Shown here: piece by piece, positions 1 through 7,261 of the stretch
Layout of the letters: the number at the start of each line of letters is the position of its first letter
How positions within the stretch are numbered: the first letter of the stretch is position 1
Source: a bacterium
GTDB lineage: Bacteria > Chloroflexota > Dormibacteria > UBA8260 > Bog-877
Assembly (NCBI GenBank): GCA_021802115.1
Contig: JAKABA010000074.1
Span: forward strand, 1-16,488
Length of the DNA: 16,488 bases
Direction of reading: 5' to 3'
Notes under the pieces: model-generated
Databases searched by the model: none
What the model was told of the DNA's origin: nothing
The model's input: the letters and a program-made list of their open reading frames with translations, nothing else
Translations under genes and position numbers: made by a program

Positions 1-141
1 CACCTGCAAGTGAAGGGACGGCTGCAGGGTCTGGACGGCCAGGGATTCCAGAAGGTCGCCGAGGAGGCCAAGCTTCGCTGTCCCGTCAGCAAGGCGCTGA
101 CCGGGACCACCGTGACCCTGGAGGCCCAGCTGGAGGGCTGA
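1..141 (+). CDS. OsmC/Ohr-family peroxiredoxin, C-terminal fragment
   Basis: An open frame runs in from the left edge and ends at TGA 139-141, giving the last 46 residues of a protein. The segment contains LRCPVSKAL, which matches the conserved second-cysteine region of OsmC/Ohr proteins, where a Cys-Pro-(Val/Ile)-Ser-(Lys/Asn) motif precedes the last beta-strand. Family members are small cytoplasmic thiol peroxidases that reduce organic hydroperoxides using two cysteines. Only the second would be visible here; the first and the start lie outside the window. The closing strand (TGTTVTLEAQLEG) also fits the family fold. The OsmC, Ohr and YhfA-like subgroups cannot be told apart from this fragment. 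The next gene is on the opposite strand with its stop 34 bp away, so the two are convergent. Confidence 0.75.
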   Translation, partial: HLQVKGRLQGLDGQGFQKVAEEAKLRCPVSKALTGTTVTLEAQLEG

Positions 142-175
142 TCGGGCCCGAGAGCCGCAGTGGCTGCTGGCGGCG

Positions 176-619
176 TCAGCCGCCGGCAGCCACGGGCTCG
201 AGCACCACCACCGGGATCTCCCTGCTGGTCTTGGTCCGGTACTCCTCATAGGCCGGCCACTGGGCTACCATCAGCCGCCACAGACGGTCACGCTCGGGGC
301 CGGTTGCGACCCGGGCTGACACCGGCACGGTGTCGGCCCACACCTGGATCTCGGCCCTGGGGTCCTTCTGCAGATTGAGATACCACGCCGGATGGGTCGG
401 CGCGCCCCCCTTGGAAGCCACCACCACATAGCTGTCCCCGTCTCGGCCGTAGATGAGCGGCGTGGCTCGAAGCTGGCCGGACGACCGCCCCCTGGTGGTG
501 AGGATGAGCGTGGAAGTCCCCATCCAGTCGTGTCCCTCCCGGCCGCCGGTCTCCCGATACCGCCGGACGTGCTCAGGGCCAAACAGCCGCGGCCCGCTCT
601 CGTTGCTCTCCTGCGCCAT
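176..619 (-). CDS. DUF385 / nitroreductase-family deazaflavin-dependent oxidoreductase
   Basis: This 147-residue protein has the pattern of the split-barrel Ddn/DUF385 family: LTTRGRSSGQLRATPL (about residues 40-55), then YVVVASKGGAPTHPAWYLNL (64-83), then a strand with IQVW. Characterised members bind the deazaflavin cofactor F420, or sometimes FMN, and reduce quinones or nitro compounds in the cytoplasm or at the membrane face. The substrate cannot be inferred here. The start is ATG 619-617, because AAGGAGG lies at 630-636 with about 10 nt spacing. The open frame continues upstream to 874, but that extension is low-complexity and has no support. The gene is transcribed away from the aminotransferase gene at 833. 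An inverted repeat (654-669) lies just upstream of the ribosome binding site. F420 use is an inference from family membership. Confidence 0.85.
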   Translation of the reverse strand: MAQESNESGPRLFGPEHVRRYRETGGREGHDWMGTSTLILTTRGRSSGQLRATPLIYGRDGDSYVVVASKGGAPTHPAWYLNLQKDPRAEIQVWADTVPVSARVATGPERDRLWRLMVAQWPAYEEYRTKTSREIPVVVLEPVAAGG

Positions 620-653
620 CTGGGCTGTTCCTCCTTGGCTGTGCGTGAATCCT

Positions 654-669
654 CCCGGTCCCGACCGGG
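654..669. promoter_or_regulatory. Perfect 7+7 inverted repeat upstream of the DUF385 gene
   Basis: CCCGGTC-CC-GACCGGG is a perfect dyad with a 2-bp centre, 18 bp upstream of the DUF385 ribosome binding site within the 213-bp divergent gap. Its compact symmetry suits a dimeric repressor such as a TetR- or MarR-type protein, but no regulator gene is adjacent. In GC-rich DNA such repeats also arise by chance, so the role is only a suggestion. Confidence 0.3.
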
Positions 670-832
670 GCTCGCCCTCAGGATATGTCGGTCCGAGTGC
701 CGCAGGGCGCGGCGGGGCGGCCGTCGCCTGGCTCGGTAAGATCAGGTGGGAGCCGGTGCCGGCCCGGGCCGGGACACGTGCTGCGGGCGACGTTCTGGCT
801 GCTGGCGGCCACTCACAGCTGGAGGGGGGAAG

Positions 833-2080
833 GTGGAGGAGGTGCGGGCGCTGGAGGGAGGGCCGGCCGGCCATGGCGGCCTTGAGGTGGAGCGGATCAG
901 GGCTGACTTCCCGCAGCTGGCCGACGGCTACGCCTACCTGGATGGCGCCGCTGGAACCCAGACACCATCAACGGTGATCGAGGCCATTGCCAATGCCTAC
1001 CGGCGGGGGTTGAGCAACACCGCCGGACACTTCCCGGCCAGCCAGCGCAGCGACGAGATCGTGGCCGAGTGCCGCCGCGCGGTCGCGGACCTGGTGGGTG
1101 GGGCGCCCGAGGGGGTGGTCTTGGGACCCAACATGACCACTCTCACCTACCGGATGGCCGCCGCCCTGCGCAAGCGCTGGCAGCCCGGCGATGAGCTGGT
1201 GGTCTCTCAGCTCGACCACGATGCCGACATCCGCCCGTGGGTGCAGGCCGCAGCCCAGGCGGGGGCGGTGGTCCGCTGGGCCCGGGTCGACCCCGCAACC
1301 GGCGAGCTGGGGTGGGAGCAGTACCGTGAGCTGGTGGGGGAGCGCACCCGGCTGGTGGCGGTCACCGCTGCCAGCAACCTCCTGGGCATCCGGCCGGAGG
1401 TGGCGAGGATCGCCGAGCTGGCGCACGCCGCCGGGGCCCTGGTCTACGTGGACGGGGTCCACAACACCCCCCACACCACCGTCGACGTGACCGGTCTGGG
1501 AGCGGACTTCTACGCCACCTCAGCCTACAAGTGGTGCGGTCCGCACGTGGGCGCGGTGGTGGCCGCGCCGGCGTTGCTGGAGACGCTCGAGCCCGACAAG
1601 CTGCTGCCGTCCAGCGATCTGGTCCCGGAGCGGTTCGAGCTGGGCACCCCGCCGCTGGCCGACCTCGCCGGGGTGACCGCGGCCGTGGAGCATCTGGCGG
1701 AGGTGCTGCGGCCATCCGTGGGGACTCGCCGTCAGCGCCTGCTGCGCTCGATGGCGGCGGTGGAGGAGTATGAGCGGCGGCTCTTCGCCGTTCTTCTGGA
1801 CGGGTTGGGGCGGATGGAGCACGTCACTCTGTACGGGCGCTCCTCCCGGCGGGCTCCGACCGCCTACTTCCGGGTCGCGGGCCAGACCCCGGACCAGGTG
1901 GCGGCCTTCCTCGCCGCCCGCCGGATCAATGTCTGGAGCGGGGACAACTACGCCTACGAGCTGGTGGGCGCCCTGGGGCTGCGGGAGTCGGGTGGGGCGG
2001 TGCGGGCGGGGATGGTCCACTACAACACCCGCAGCGATGTCGACCGCCTGCTGGAGGCGGTCCTGGAGCTGCGCGCCTAG
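833..2080 (+). CDS. Cysteine desulfurase-like class V aminotransferase (TIGR01976-like)
   Basis: This 415-residue fold-type I PLP enzyme resembles the SufS/NifS group. It has LDGAAGTQTP near residue 37, the SQLDHDAD segment near 125, the cofactor aspartate in VDGVHNTPH (D207), and the probable Schiff-base lysine in SAYKWCGPH (K233). True SufS-type desulfurases carry a persulfide-forming Cys in a C-terminal loop. The corresponding region here reads VWSGDNYAYE, with no cysteine; the only cysteines I see, about residues 80 and 235, are elsewhere. The reaction may therefore be a different PLP-dependent elimination or transamination. GTG 833 was chosen because GGAGGGGGGA lies just upstream at 821-830. 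An in-frame GTG at 746 would add 29 unconserved, Gly/Arg/Cys-rich residues. The stop overlaps the convergent pncB stop by 4 bp (CTAG). Confidence 0.82.
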   Translation: MEEVRALEGGPAGHGGLEVERIRADFPQLADGYAYLDGAAGTQTPSTVIEAIANAYRRGLSNTAGHFPASQRSDEIVAECRRAVADLVGGAPEGVVLGPNMTTLTYRMAAALRKRWQPGDELVVSQLDHDADIRPWVQAAAQAGAVVRWARVDPATGELGWEQYRELVGERTRLVAVTAASNLLGIRPEVARIAELAHAAGALVYVDGVHNTPHTTVDVTGLGADFYATSAYKWCGPHVGAVVAAPALLETLEPDKLLPSSDLVPERFELGTPPLADLAGVTAAVEHLAEVLRPSVGTRRQRLLRSMAAVEEYERRLFAVLLDGLGRMEHVTLYGRSSRRAPTAYFRVAGQTPDQVAAFLAARRINVWSGDNYAYELVGALGLRESGGAVRAGMVHYNTRSDVDRLLEAVLELRA

Positions 2081-3489
2081 CTGGCCGCGGCGGCCAGGCT
2101 CCGATCCACGGCCTCGGTGAGCCGCTCCAGCTCGCCACTCGGCCTGACCGGGTACGGCGGTGGATCCCGCAGGTCCTTCCAGACCGCGGGCAGCTGCTGC
2201 CACTGTTCCTCGAAGTGCTGGTGGGCGTCGCTGAGCGGTCGGCGCCCGGCGGCGGTGCGACGCCCTGCCCGCATGACCTCCTCCATGAGCGGCGGCGCGG
2301 TCTCCGGGGGAGCCGGTTCCCCCGCCAGGCCCAGGACGTCGCCCGACCAGTCGGGTAGCCGGTACACCTGCTTGGCGCCGGGCCAGGTCGACTTGCCGGA
2401 GGAGGTCTTGCGGACAGGCCGCCCCTGATGCTCCACCAGCTTGTAGACCGTCTCCAGGGTGGGCACCCCACCCGCCGCCCCCAGGGTGGTTCCCACTCCG
2501 AATCCGTCGATGGGAGCGGCCTCCTCCGCCACCAGATGGTGGATGCGATGCTCGTCGAGGCCGCCGCTGACGAAGATGATCATGTCCGGAAAGCCGGCCT
2601 GGTCGAGGAGCCGGCGGGCCATCCGGGACAGCGCGCCGAGGTCGCCGGAGTCGATCCGGATGCCGTGCAGCTCCACCCCCTGCCGGCGCATCTCCTGGGC
2701 GACCTGGATGGCCCGCTCCACCCCGCGGGGGGTGTCGTAGGTGTCGACCAGCAGCAGCGTGCGTTCGGCGAAGGCCGCCGCGAAGCGCCGGAAGGCGGTG
2801 AGCTCGTCGGCGTGGGCCTGGACGAACGAGTGGGCCATGGTGCCGCTGGCGGGCAGCTCATACCGGCCGGCGCCGGCCACGTTGCTGGTGCCGGCCAGGC
2901 CGACCAGGCGCGAGCATCGCGCCAGCTTCATGCCCGCGTCCACTCCAGGGGCCCGGCGCAGGGCGAAGTCCACCACCGGACGCCCCTGGGCGGCGTGGCG
3001 GCAGCGGGCCGCCTCGGTGGCCAGCCCCGTCTGCAGGGTCACCTGGTTCAAGAGGTAGGTCTCCGCCAGCTGGATGACACCCAGCGGGCCCTCCACCTCC
3101 AGGATCGGTTCGTTGGGGAAGACCACCGTCCCCTCGGCGACCGCCCTCACCCGGCCCCTGAATCGGAGCCCGCTCAGCCAATCCAGGAAGCCGTCGGAGA
3201 ACCCGCCCAGCCGCCGGACCGCGGCCAGGTCGTCGCTGGTGAAGCTCAACTGCTCCAGCCAGGTCAGGCAATCATCCAGTCCCGCGGCCACCAGGAATCC
3301 CCAGGTGGGAGGCAGGGAGCGGGCGAACAGGCTGAACGTGGCCGGGTCGTCCGCCATCCCCTCGCGGCGGTACGCGTCGGCCATGGTCAGCTCGTACAGG
3401 TCGAGGAGCAGAGCGGCCGAAGCGCCTGACCCCGGTTGGCAGGCGGAGCCCTCGGATTCGAAGTGAGCGGCCTTGCTGCTAGTGCTCAA
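2077..3489 (-). CDS. pncB: Nicotinate phosphoribosyltransferase
   Basis: This enzyme joins nicotinate and PRPP, with ATP hydrolysis, to give nicotinate mononucleotide, the first step of the Preiss-Handler NAD salvage route in the cytoplasm. The 470-residue protein shows family hallmarks: LLLDLYELTMADAY (27-40), the SGTMAHSFV segment whose histidine (H220) is the autophosphorylation site in the family, LLVDTYDTPRG (246-256), GIRIDSGDLGALS (276-288, phosphate binding), FVSGGLDEH (306-314) and GFGVGTTLG (329-337). Length is normal. It starts at TTG 3489-3487, preceded by a GGAGAGGA ribosome binding site; there is no suitable ATG before the conserved core. The gene lies 21 bp downstream of prfC on the same strand and is probably co-transcribed with it. 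The C-terminal 70 residues are less conserved. Confidence 0.93.
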   Translation of the reverse strand: MSTSSKAAHFESEGSACQPGSGASAALLLDLYELTMADAYRREGMADDPATFSLFARSLPPTWGFLVAAGLDDCLTWLEQLSFTSDDLAAVRRLGGFSDGFLDWLSGLRFRGRVRAVAEGTVVFPNEPILEVEGPLGVIQLAETYLLNQVTLQTGLATEAARCRHAAQGRPVVDFALRRAPGVDAGMKLARCSRLVGLAGTSNVAGAGRYELPASGTMAHSFVQAHADELTAFRRFAAAFAERTLLLVDTYDTPRGVERAIQVAQEMRRQGVELHGIRIDSGDLGALSRMARRLLDQAGFPDMIIFVSGGLDEHRIHHLVAEEAAPIDGFGVGTTLGAAGGVPTLETVYKLVEHQGRPVRKTSSGKSTWPGAKQVYRLPDWSGDVLGLAGEPAPPETAPPLMEEVMRAGRRTAAGRRPLSDAHQHFEEQWQQLPAVWKDLRDPPPYPVRPSGELERLTEAVDRSLAAAAS

Positions 3490-3510
3490 GTTGTCCTCTC
3501 CAAGATACGG

Positions 3511-5088
3511 TCATTCGGCCAGGATGGAGTCGAGCAGCCACTCCGGGTGCTCGCCCTGCAGGTGGTCGAGCCAGTAGGGGCTCTCGAAGGCGGCCAGCAG
3601 GGTGCCGTCGGTACGGCGCAGGACCCTGACGCCCCGAGTCGAGCGCAGCGCTGAGGCGGTGGCGGCGTCGGTGCGCCGGGCCAGACGGTGGGGGGTGAGG
3701 GTGAGATGCACCGGGGCTCCGTACTCGTGGCTGAGGCGGTGCGAGAGCACCTCGAACTGCATCTCGCCGACCGCGGCCAGGATGGGGGCCGGGTCCCCCT
3801 CTGGGTCCTGCAGCACCTGCACCACCCCCTCCTGTTCCAGCTGCGAGAGCCCCCTGCGGAATTGCTTGTAGCGTGAGGTGTCGTGGGGGCGTGCGGTGGC
3901 GAAGAGCTCGGGCGCGAACGTCGGGATCGCCGGGAAGGCGACCGGCGATCCCGAGTACAGGGTGTCACCGATCCGCAGCTCGCTGGCGTTGACCAGACCG
4001 ACGATGTCGCCCGGGTAAGCCAGCTCCACCGTGTTCCGGTCGGCGCCGAACATGGAGGCCGCGTACTTGGTCGAGAACTGGTGCCCGCTCGCCTGATGCA
4101 CCAGCGCCGCCCCCCGCTCGAAGCGCCCCGAGCAGACCCGGACGAAGGCGAGGTGGTCGCGGTGGAAGCGATCCATGTTCGCCTGGATCTTGAAGACGAA
4201 TCCCGAAAAAGGAGCCTCCAGGGGCCGCGCGGACCCGTCCGCGGCGGTCCGCGGCGATGGCCGGGGGGCGAGGTCCACCACCGCCTGGAGGAGGTGGCGG
4301 ACTCCGAAGTTGGTGAGGGCGGAGCCGACGAACACGGGGGTTGACTCGCCGGCCAGAAACGACTCCAGGTCGAAATTGGCCCCCACCGCGCCGAGGAGGT
4401 CCACCTCGTCCCGGGCCGCCGCCCAGGCCTCCCGGTCCGGCTGAGCCGCCCGGTCGGCCGGCAGCACCTCCTCCGGCGCCATGGTGGTGCCGCGGACGGT
4501 CCTGGTAAAGCGGACAAAGTCGCCGCTCGGGCGGTGCACGACCCCGCGGAAGTCACCCGGCACCCCGACCGGCCAGGTGACCGGGGTCGCCCTGAGATTG
4601 ATCTGGGCCTGGATCTCGTCGAGCAGCTCCAGCGGTGGCCGGCCGGGCCGGTCCATCTTGTTGAGGAAGGTGATGATCGGCAGGCGCCGGGCTCGACAGA
4701 CCTCGAAGAGCTTCAGGGTCTGAGCCTCGATCCCCTTGGCGACGTCGAGCACCATGATCGCGGCGTCGGCCGCCGCCAGCACCCGGTAGGTGTCCTCGGA
4801 GAAGTCCCGGTGGCCGGGGGTGTCCAGCAGGTTCAGGACATGGCCCAGGTACTCGAACTGGATGGCGGTGGAGGTGATCGAGATGCCCCTCTCCTGCTCC
4901 AGCCCCATCCAGTCGGAGGTGGCCCGACGCCTGCCGGCGCGAGCCTTGACGCTGCCGGCCTCCTGCACCGCCCCGGAGTAGAGGAGGAACTTCTCCGTGA
5001 GGGTGGTCTTGCCAGCGTCGGGGTGGCTGATGATCGCGAAGGTGCGCCGCCGCTTCGCCTCGGCCAGCACGGTCTCCTGCTCAGTCAC
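3511..5088 (-). CDS. prfC: Peptide chain release factor 3
   Basis: RF3 is a cytoplasmic translational GTPase that ejects RF1/RF2 from the ribosome after peptide release. The 525-residue length matches the family (about 529 in E. coli). The GTPase motifs are in order: P-loop SHPDAGKT (21-28), switch region around ERGISIT (66-72), DTPGHRDFSEDTYR (89-102) and NKMD (143-146). DAGKTTLTEK and HRDFSEDTYR distinguish RF3 from EF-G. The C-terminal part retains the RF3 segment YKQFRRGLSQLEQEGVVQ. The start is GTG 5088-5086 with GGGAGG 6-7 nt upstream; the open frame extends to 5160 but adds only 24 unconserved residues. It is the first gene of the prfC-pncB unit. Its upstream gap of 274 bp is shared with the divergent dioxygenase gene. 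RF3 is patchily distributed among high-GC phyla. Confidence 0.95.
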   Translation of the reverse strand: MTEQETVLAEAKRRRTFAIISHPDAGKTTLTEKFLLYSGAVQEAGSVKARAGRRRATSDWMGLEQERGISITSTAIQFEYLGHVLNLLDTPGHRDFSEDTYRVLAAADAAIMVLDVAKGIEAQTLKLFEVCRARRLPIITFLNKMDRPGRPPLELLDEIQAQINLRATPVTWPVGVPGDFRGVVHRPSGDFVRFTRTVRGTTMAPEEVLPADRAAQPDREAWAAARDEVDLLGAVGANFDLESFLAGESTPVFVGSALTNFGVRHLLQAVVDLAPRPSPRTAADGSARPLEAPFSGFVFKIQANMDRFHRDHLAFVRVCSGRFERGAALVHQASGHQFSTKYAASMFGADRNTVELAYPGDIVGLVNASELRIGDTLYSGSPVAFPAIPTFAPELFATARPHDTSRYKQFRRGLSQLEQEGVVQVLQDPEGDPAPILAAVGEMQFEVLSHRLSHEYGAPVHLTLTPHRLARRTDAATASALRSTRGVRVLRRTDGTLLAAFESPYWLDHLQGEHPEWLLDSILAE

Positions 5089-5182
5089 GGTCTGCCTCCC
5101 TGTACGGCGAACGGCAGACGGGCCGGGCCGGCTCTTGCACGCTGGTCTCCCTTGAGGCAAAGTGGACAGATGGCCAGGACCA

Positions 5183-5197
5183 CCAGCCTAGGGCTGG
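5183..5197. promoter_or_regulatory. Inverted repeat in the prfC/dioxygenase divergent gap
   Basis: CCAGCC-TAG-GGCTGG is a perfect 6-bp dyad with a 3-bp centre, about 95 bp upstream of the prfC start. It could be an operator or a small hairpin. I found no convincing promoter hexamers for prfC around it. Confidence 0.25.
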
Positions 5198-5253
5198 AGC
5201 TCGTCAGAGGGGATCGAGGACCAGTGGGTTTCGATCTCAGTGTACAGGGTGGC

Positions 5254-5273
5254 CACCGGCGCGACGGCCGGTG
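5254..5273. promoter_or_regulatory. Second inverted repeat in the prfC/dioxygenase gap
   Basis: CACCGGC and GCCGGTG form a perfect 7-bp inverted repeat separated by 6 bp. It lies about 13 bp upstream of the putative -35 of the dioxygenase promoter, a position expected for an activator or repressor site. GC-rich background makes chance occurrence possible. Confidence 0.3.
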
Positions 5274-5286
5274 CTTGCCAGTGTGG

Positions 5287-5313
5287 TTGCTTGCGCACAC
5301 AAACGGATATGAT
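5287..5313 (+). promoter_or_regulatory. Putative promoter of the extradiol dioxygenase gene
   Basis: TATGAT at 5308-5313 is a 5/6 match to the -10 consensus, in a locally AT-richer patch. TTGCTT at 5287-5292 could serve as -35, although the 15-bp spacer is short. A 5-bp inverted repeat GTGTG (5281-5285) / CACAC (5296-5300) straddles that -35. The predicted transcript would start near 5320, giving a leader of about 40 nt. Confidence 0.4.
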
Positions 5314-5362
5314 GAGATCAGCAGCACCGGAACTACAGCCGGGCTGCCAGCAGGAGTAAGCC

Positions 5363-6184
5363 ATGACCGTCGCCCCGTCTGAAGTCGCCAACGAACCCGT
5401 GCCCGCCCGCCGGATGCCCGTCCTCTATCTGAGCCATGGCGCACCCACCCTGGCCGACGATGCGCTCTGGCCGGATCAGCTGCGGGGGTGGTCCTCGGAG
5501 CTGGTGCGGCCGCGGGCGATTCTGATGGTCTCCGCGCACTGGGAGGAGGCGCCGGTCACGGTGTCCGCCACCACGCCCCGACCCCTGGTGTACGACTTCT
5601 GGGGCTTCCCGCAGCGCTACTACCAGGTGACCTACGCGGCCCCCACCGCGCCCTGGCTGGCCCAACGGGTGCGGGAGCTGCTGTCAGAGCCCGGCCGCCC
5701 GGTGCGGGAGGCGGCCGAGCGCGGCCTGGATCACGGGGCCTACGTGCCCCTGGTCGAGATGTACCCCACCGCTGACATCCCCGTCCTGCAGCTCTCCATG
5801 CCCACCCTGGACCCGGAGATGCTGATGGCCATGGGGCGCCGGCTGGCGCCGCTTCGGGACGAGGGGGTGCTGATCGTGGGCAGCGGGTTCTTCACCCACA
5901 ATCTGCACGCCCTTCGTGAGGCCCCGGAGCCGGACTCGCCGCCACCCGCATGGTCGGCCGAGTTCGACCAGTGGGGTCGCGAGGCGCTCGAGCATCTCGA
6001 CGTGGACTCGTTGGTCGACTTCCAGCACCGCGCCCCGGACGGCGGCCTGGCCCATCCCCGCACCGAGCACTTCGCGCCGCTGTTCGTGACCCTGGGCGCC
6101 GGCGAGGCTGACCTCGCCACCAGGCGGTCGGTCATCGAGGGCTTCTGGCACGGCCTCGCCAAGCGGTCGATACAGATAGGGTGA
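5363..6184 (+). CDS. LigB/DODA-type extradiol ring-cleavage dioxygenase
   Basis: This 273-residue cytoplasmic metalloenzyme belongs to the class III extradiol family related to E. coli YgiD (4,5-DOPA dioxygenase). The metal and catalytic histidines are recognisable: SHGAP (H25), SAHWEE (H59), DHGAYVPL (H124, probable acid/base), GSGFFTHNL (H179) and RTEHFAPLFVTLGA (H236). Members open catechol rings next to the hydroxyls with a bound Fe(II) or Zn(II); the natural substrate of most bacterial homologues is unknown. The start at ATG 5363 is fixed by AGGAG at 5352-5356, 6 nt upstream. About 17 residues precede the usual family start (MPVLYLSHGAP), and the internal ATG there has no ribosome binding site. 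It stands between a divergent prfC and the downstream DUF5522 gene, which seems to have its own promoter. No aromatic-degradation genes accompany it. Confidence 0.88.
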   Translation: MTVAPSEVANEPVPARRMPVLYLSHGAPTLADDALWPDQLRGWSSELVRPRAILMVSAHWEEAPVTVSATTPRPLVYDFWGFPQRYYQVTYAAPTAPWLAQRVRELLSEPGRPVREAAERGLDHGAYVPLVEMYPTADIPVLQLSMPTLDPEMLMAMGRRLAPLRDEGVLIVGSGFFTHNLHALREAPEPDSPPPAWSAEFDQWGREALEHLDVDSLVDFQHRAPDGGLAHPRTEHFAPLFVTLGAGEADLATRRSVIEGFWHGLAKRSIQIG

Positions 6185-6196
6185 GGCGGGCCGGCC

Positions 6197-6202
6197 TAAC
6201 AT
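6197..6202 (+). promoter_or_regulatory. -10 element for a leaderless DUF5522 transcript
   Basis: TAACAT fits TANNNT. Six bases separate it from GTG 6209, so the expected transcription start coincides with the start codon. There is no Shine-Dalgarno sequence in front of that GTG. I see no clear -35. The same arrangement occurs before zwf. Confidence 0.5.
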
Positions 6203-6208
6203 TTCGGC

Positions 6209-6466
6209 GTGGATCACAGGCCCGGCCCCGCCCCCGACCGGCGTGATCGGCGCCGGCTGCGGCCCGAAGATCCCCACTACCCCGAGATCCTCAGCCGTCA
6301 CCGACAGGCGGTGGCGGCTGCGCAGGACACCTACTCGGACCCCGAGACTGGGCTTCTGGTGATGACCGCCGCCGCCCTCCGGAGGAACGGACGGTGCTGC
6401 GGGTGCGGCTGCCGCCACTGCCCGTTCCGGGGGCCCCGCGGGGGACAAGGGCGAGGCCCGGCTTGA
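6209..6466 (+). CDS. Small Cys-rich DUF5522-type protein
   Basis: This 85-residue protein matches the layout of the short DUF5522 family: a motif like HYPEILSRHRQAV (about 23-35), then GLLVMTAAALRRNGRCCGCGCRHCPF (48-73), equivalent to the family pattern of a phenylalanine/threonine-alanine strand followed by CCGxGCRHCP(Y/F). The five closely spaced cysteines suggest a metal- or cluster-binding knuckle. The function of the family is not known to me. GTG 6209 is the likely start: a TAACAT -10 ends 6 nt before it and there is no ribosome binding site, implying a leaderless mRNA. Its TGA (6464-6466) overlaps the TTG of the next gene (6463-6465), so the two are probably translationally coupled. 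The tail after the cysteines is Gly/Arg-rich. Confidence 0.72.
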   Translation: MDHRPGPAPDRRDRRRLRPEDPHYPEILSRHRQAVAAAQDTYSDPETGLLVMTAAALRRNGRCCGCGCRHCPFRGPRGGQGRGPA

Positions 6467-7134
6467 GGATTTGGATGAGCTGGAGCGGTGGCAAGGACTG
6501 CGCCCTGGCGCTCCACGAGCTGCGGCGGTCAGGGGAATTCGAGGTGGTCGGGCTCCTGACCACGGTCAACTCCGAAGCCGAGCGCATCTCGATTCACGGA
6601 GTGCGGCTCAGCTTGCTGCGGCAGCAGGCGGCCCGCCTGGGTCTGCCCGTCCACGAGGTGGCCCTGCCCAGCCCCTGCAGCAACAGGGAGTACGAGCTGC
6701 GGATGGGGCAGGCACTGGTGGCGGCGGAGGACGCGGGGGTGGCGGCAGTCGCCTTCGGCGACCTGCTGCTGCAAGACGTGCGCGAGTATCGCGAGCGGCA
6801 GGTGCGGGTGGCGGGGCTCAGAGCGCTCTTTCCCATCTTCGGGCGATCGACCGAGGCCGTGGCCAGGGAGGAGATCCGGTTGGGCATACGGTCGATCCTC
6901 GCCTGTGTCGACCGCGCCCGGCTGGATCCACGCTTCGCCGGACGCCACTTTGACGCGGACTTGCTGGCTGAGCTGAGCGCCCAGCCCGGCCAGGTGGACC
7001 CGTGCGGTGAGTACGGCGAGTTCCACACCTTCACCTTCGACTCACCCGACTACTCGGCGCCGATCCCGGTCCGGGTTGGGGAGGTGGTGGACCGGGACGG
7101 CTTTGTCTTCGCGGACCTGCTCGTCGACGGCTGA
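6463..7134 (+). CDS. PP-loop ATPase, diphthine-ammonia ligase (Dph6/DUF71)-like
   Basis: This 223-residue protein carries the N-type PP-loop SWSGGKDCALAL (about 6-17), which binds ATP for adenylation of a substrate, and the Dph6/MJ0570 signature CGEYGEFHTFTFDSP near the C-terminus. In archaea and eukaryotes this family amidates diphthine on elongation factor 2. Bacteria lack diphthamide, so the bacterial role is unassigned; the substrate may be another carboxylate or a tRNA. TTG 6463 is preferred to ATG 6475 because it gives MRIWMSWSGGKD, the spacing seen in relatives, has GAGG 6 nt upstream, and forms a TTGA overlap with the preceding stop. The ATG would leave almost nothing before the P-loop. 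It forms a two-gene unit with the DUF5522 gene; a 139-bp gap with a hairpin then separates it from zwf. Confidence 0.85.
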   Translation: MRIWMSWSGGKDCALALHELRRSGEFEVVGLLTTVNSEAERISIHGVRLSLLRQQAARLGLPVHEVALPSPCSNREYELRMGQALVAAEDAGVAAVAFGDLLLQDVREYRERQVRVAGLRALFPIFGRSTEAVAREEIRLGIRSILACVDRARLDPRFAGRHFDADLLAELSAQPGQVDPCGEYGEFHTFTFDSPDYSAPIPVRVGEVVDRDGFVFADLLVDG

Positions 7135-7161
7135 TCCCGCTGCCGTGCTCCCCGGTCGCCC

Positions 7162-7188
7162 ACCGGCGGCCCCGGCCACGCCGCCGGT
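7162..7188. terminator. Hairpin between the Dph6-like gene and zwf
   Basis: ACCGGCGG (7162-7169) and CCGCCGGT (7181-7188) form a perfect 8-bp stem with an 11-nt loop, 28 bp after the Dph6-like stop and about 75 bp before the zwf promoter. No T-run follows, so it would be a non-canonical or Rho-assisted end at most. Confidence 0.35.
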
Positions 7189-7261
7189 CGACGTGCGGCC
7201 GACCCAGAGGTGCGGATTCCGCCCAGTCCGTAGCCATCCAGCTCATCTTTGGCGGCGAGGC

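Noticed and set aside
737..748. TAAGAT (737-742) with GTG 746 as a third leaderless start, for the aminotransferase
   Set aside because: Only 3 nt separate the hexamer from the GTG, too short for transcription to begin at that codon. The added 29 residues are unconserved; GTG 833 has a purine-rich ribosome binding site.
2428..3429. A 333-codon frame antisense to pncB, and a similar 356-codon frame (13173-14243) antisense to the propeller lipoprotein
   Set aside because: Both are compositional shadows of well-supported genes on the other strand.
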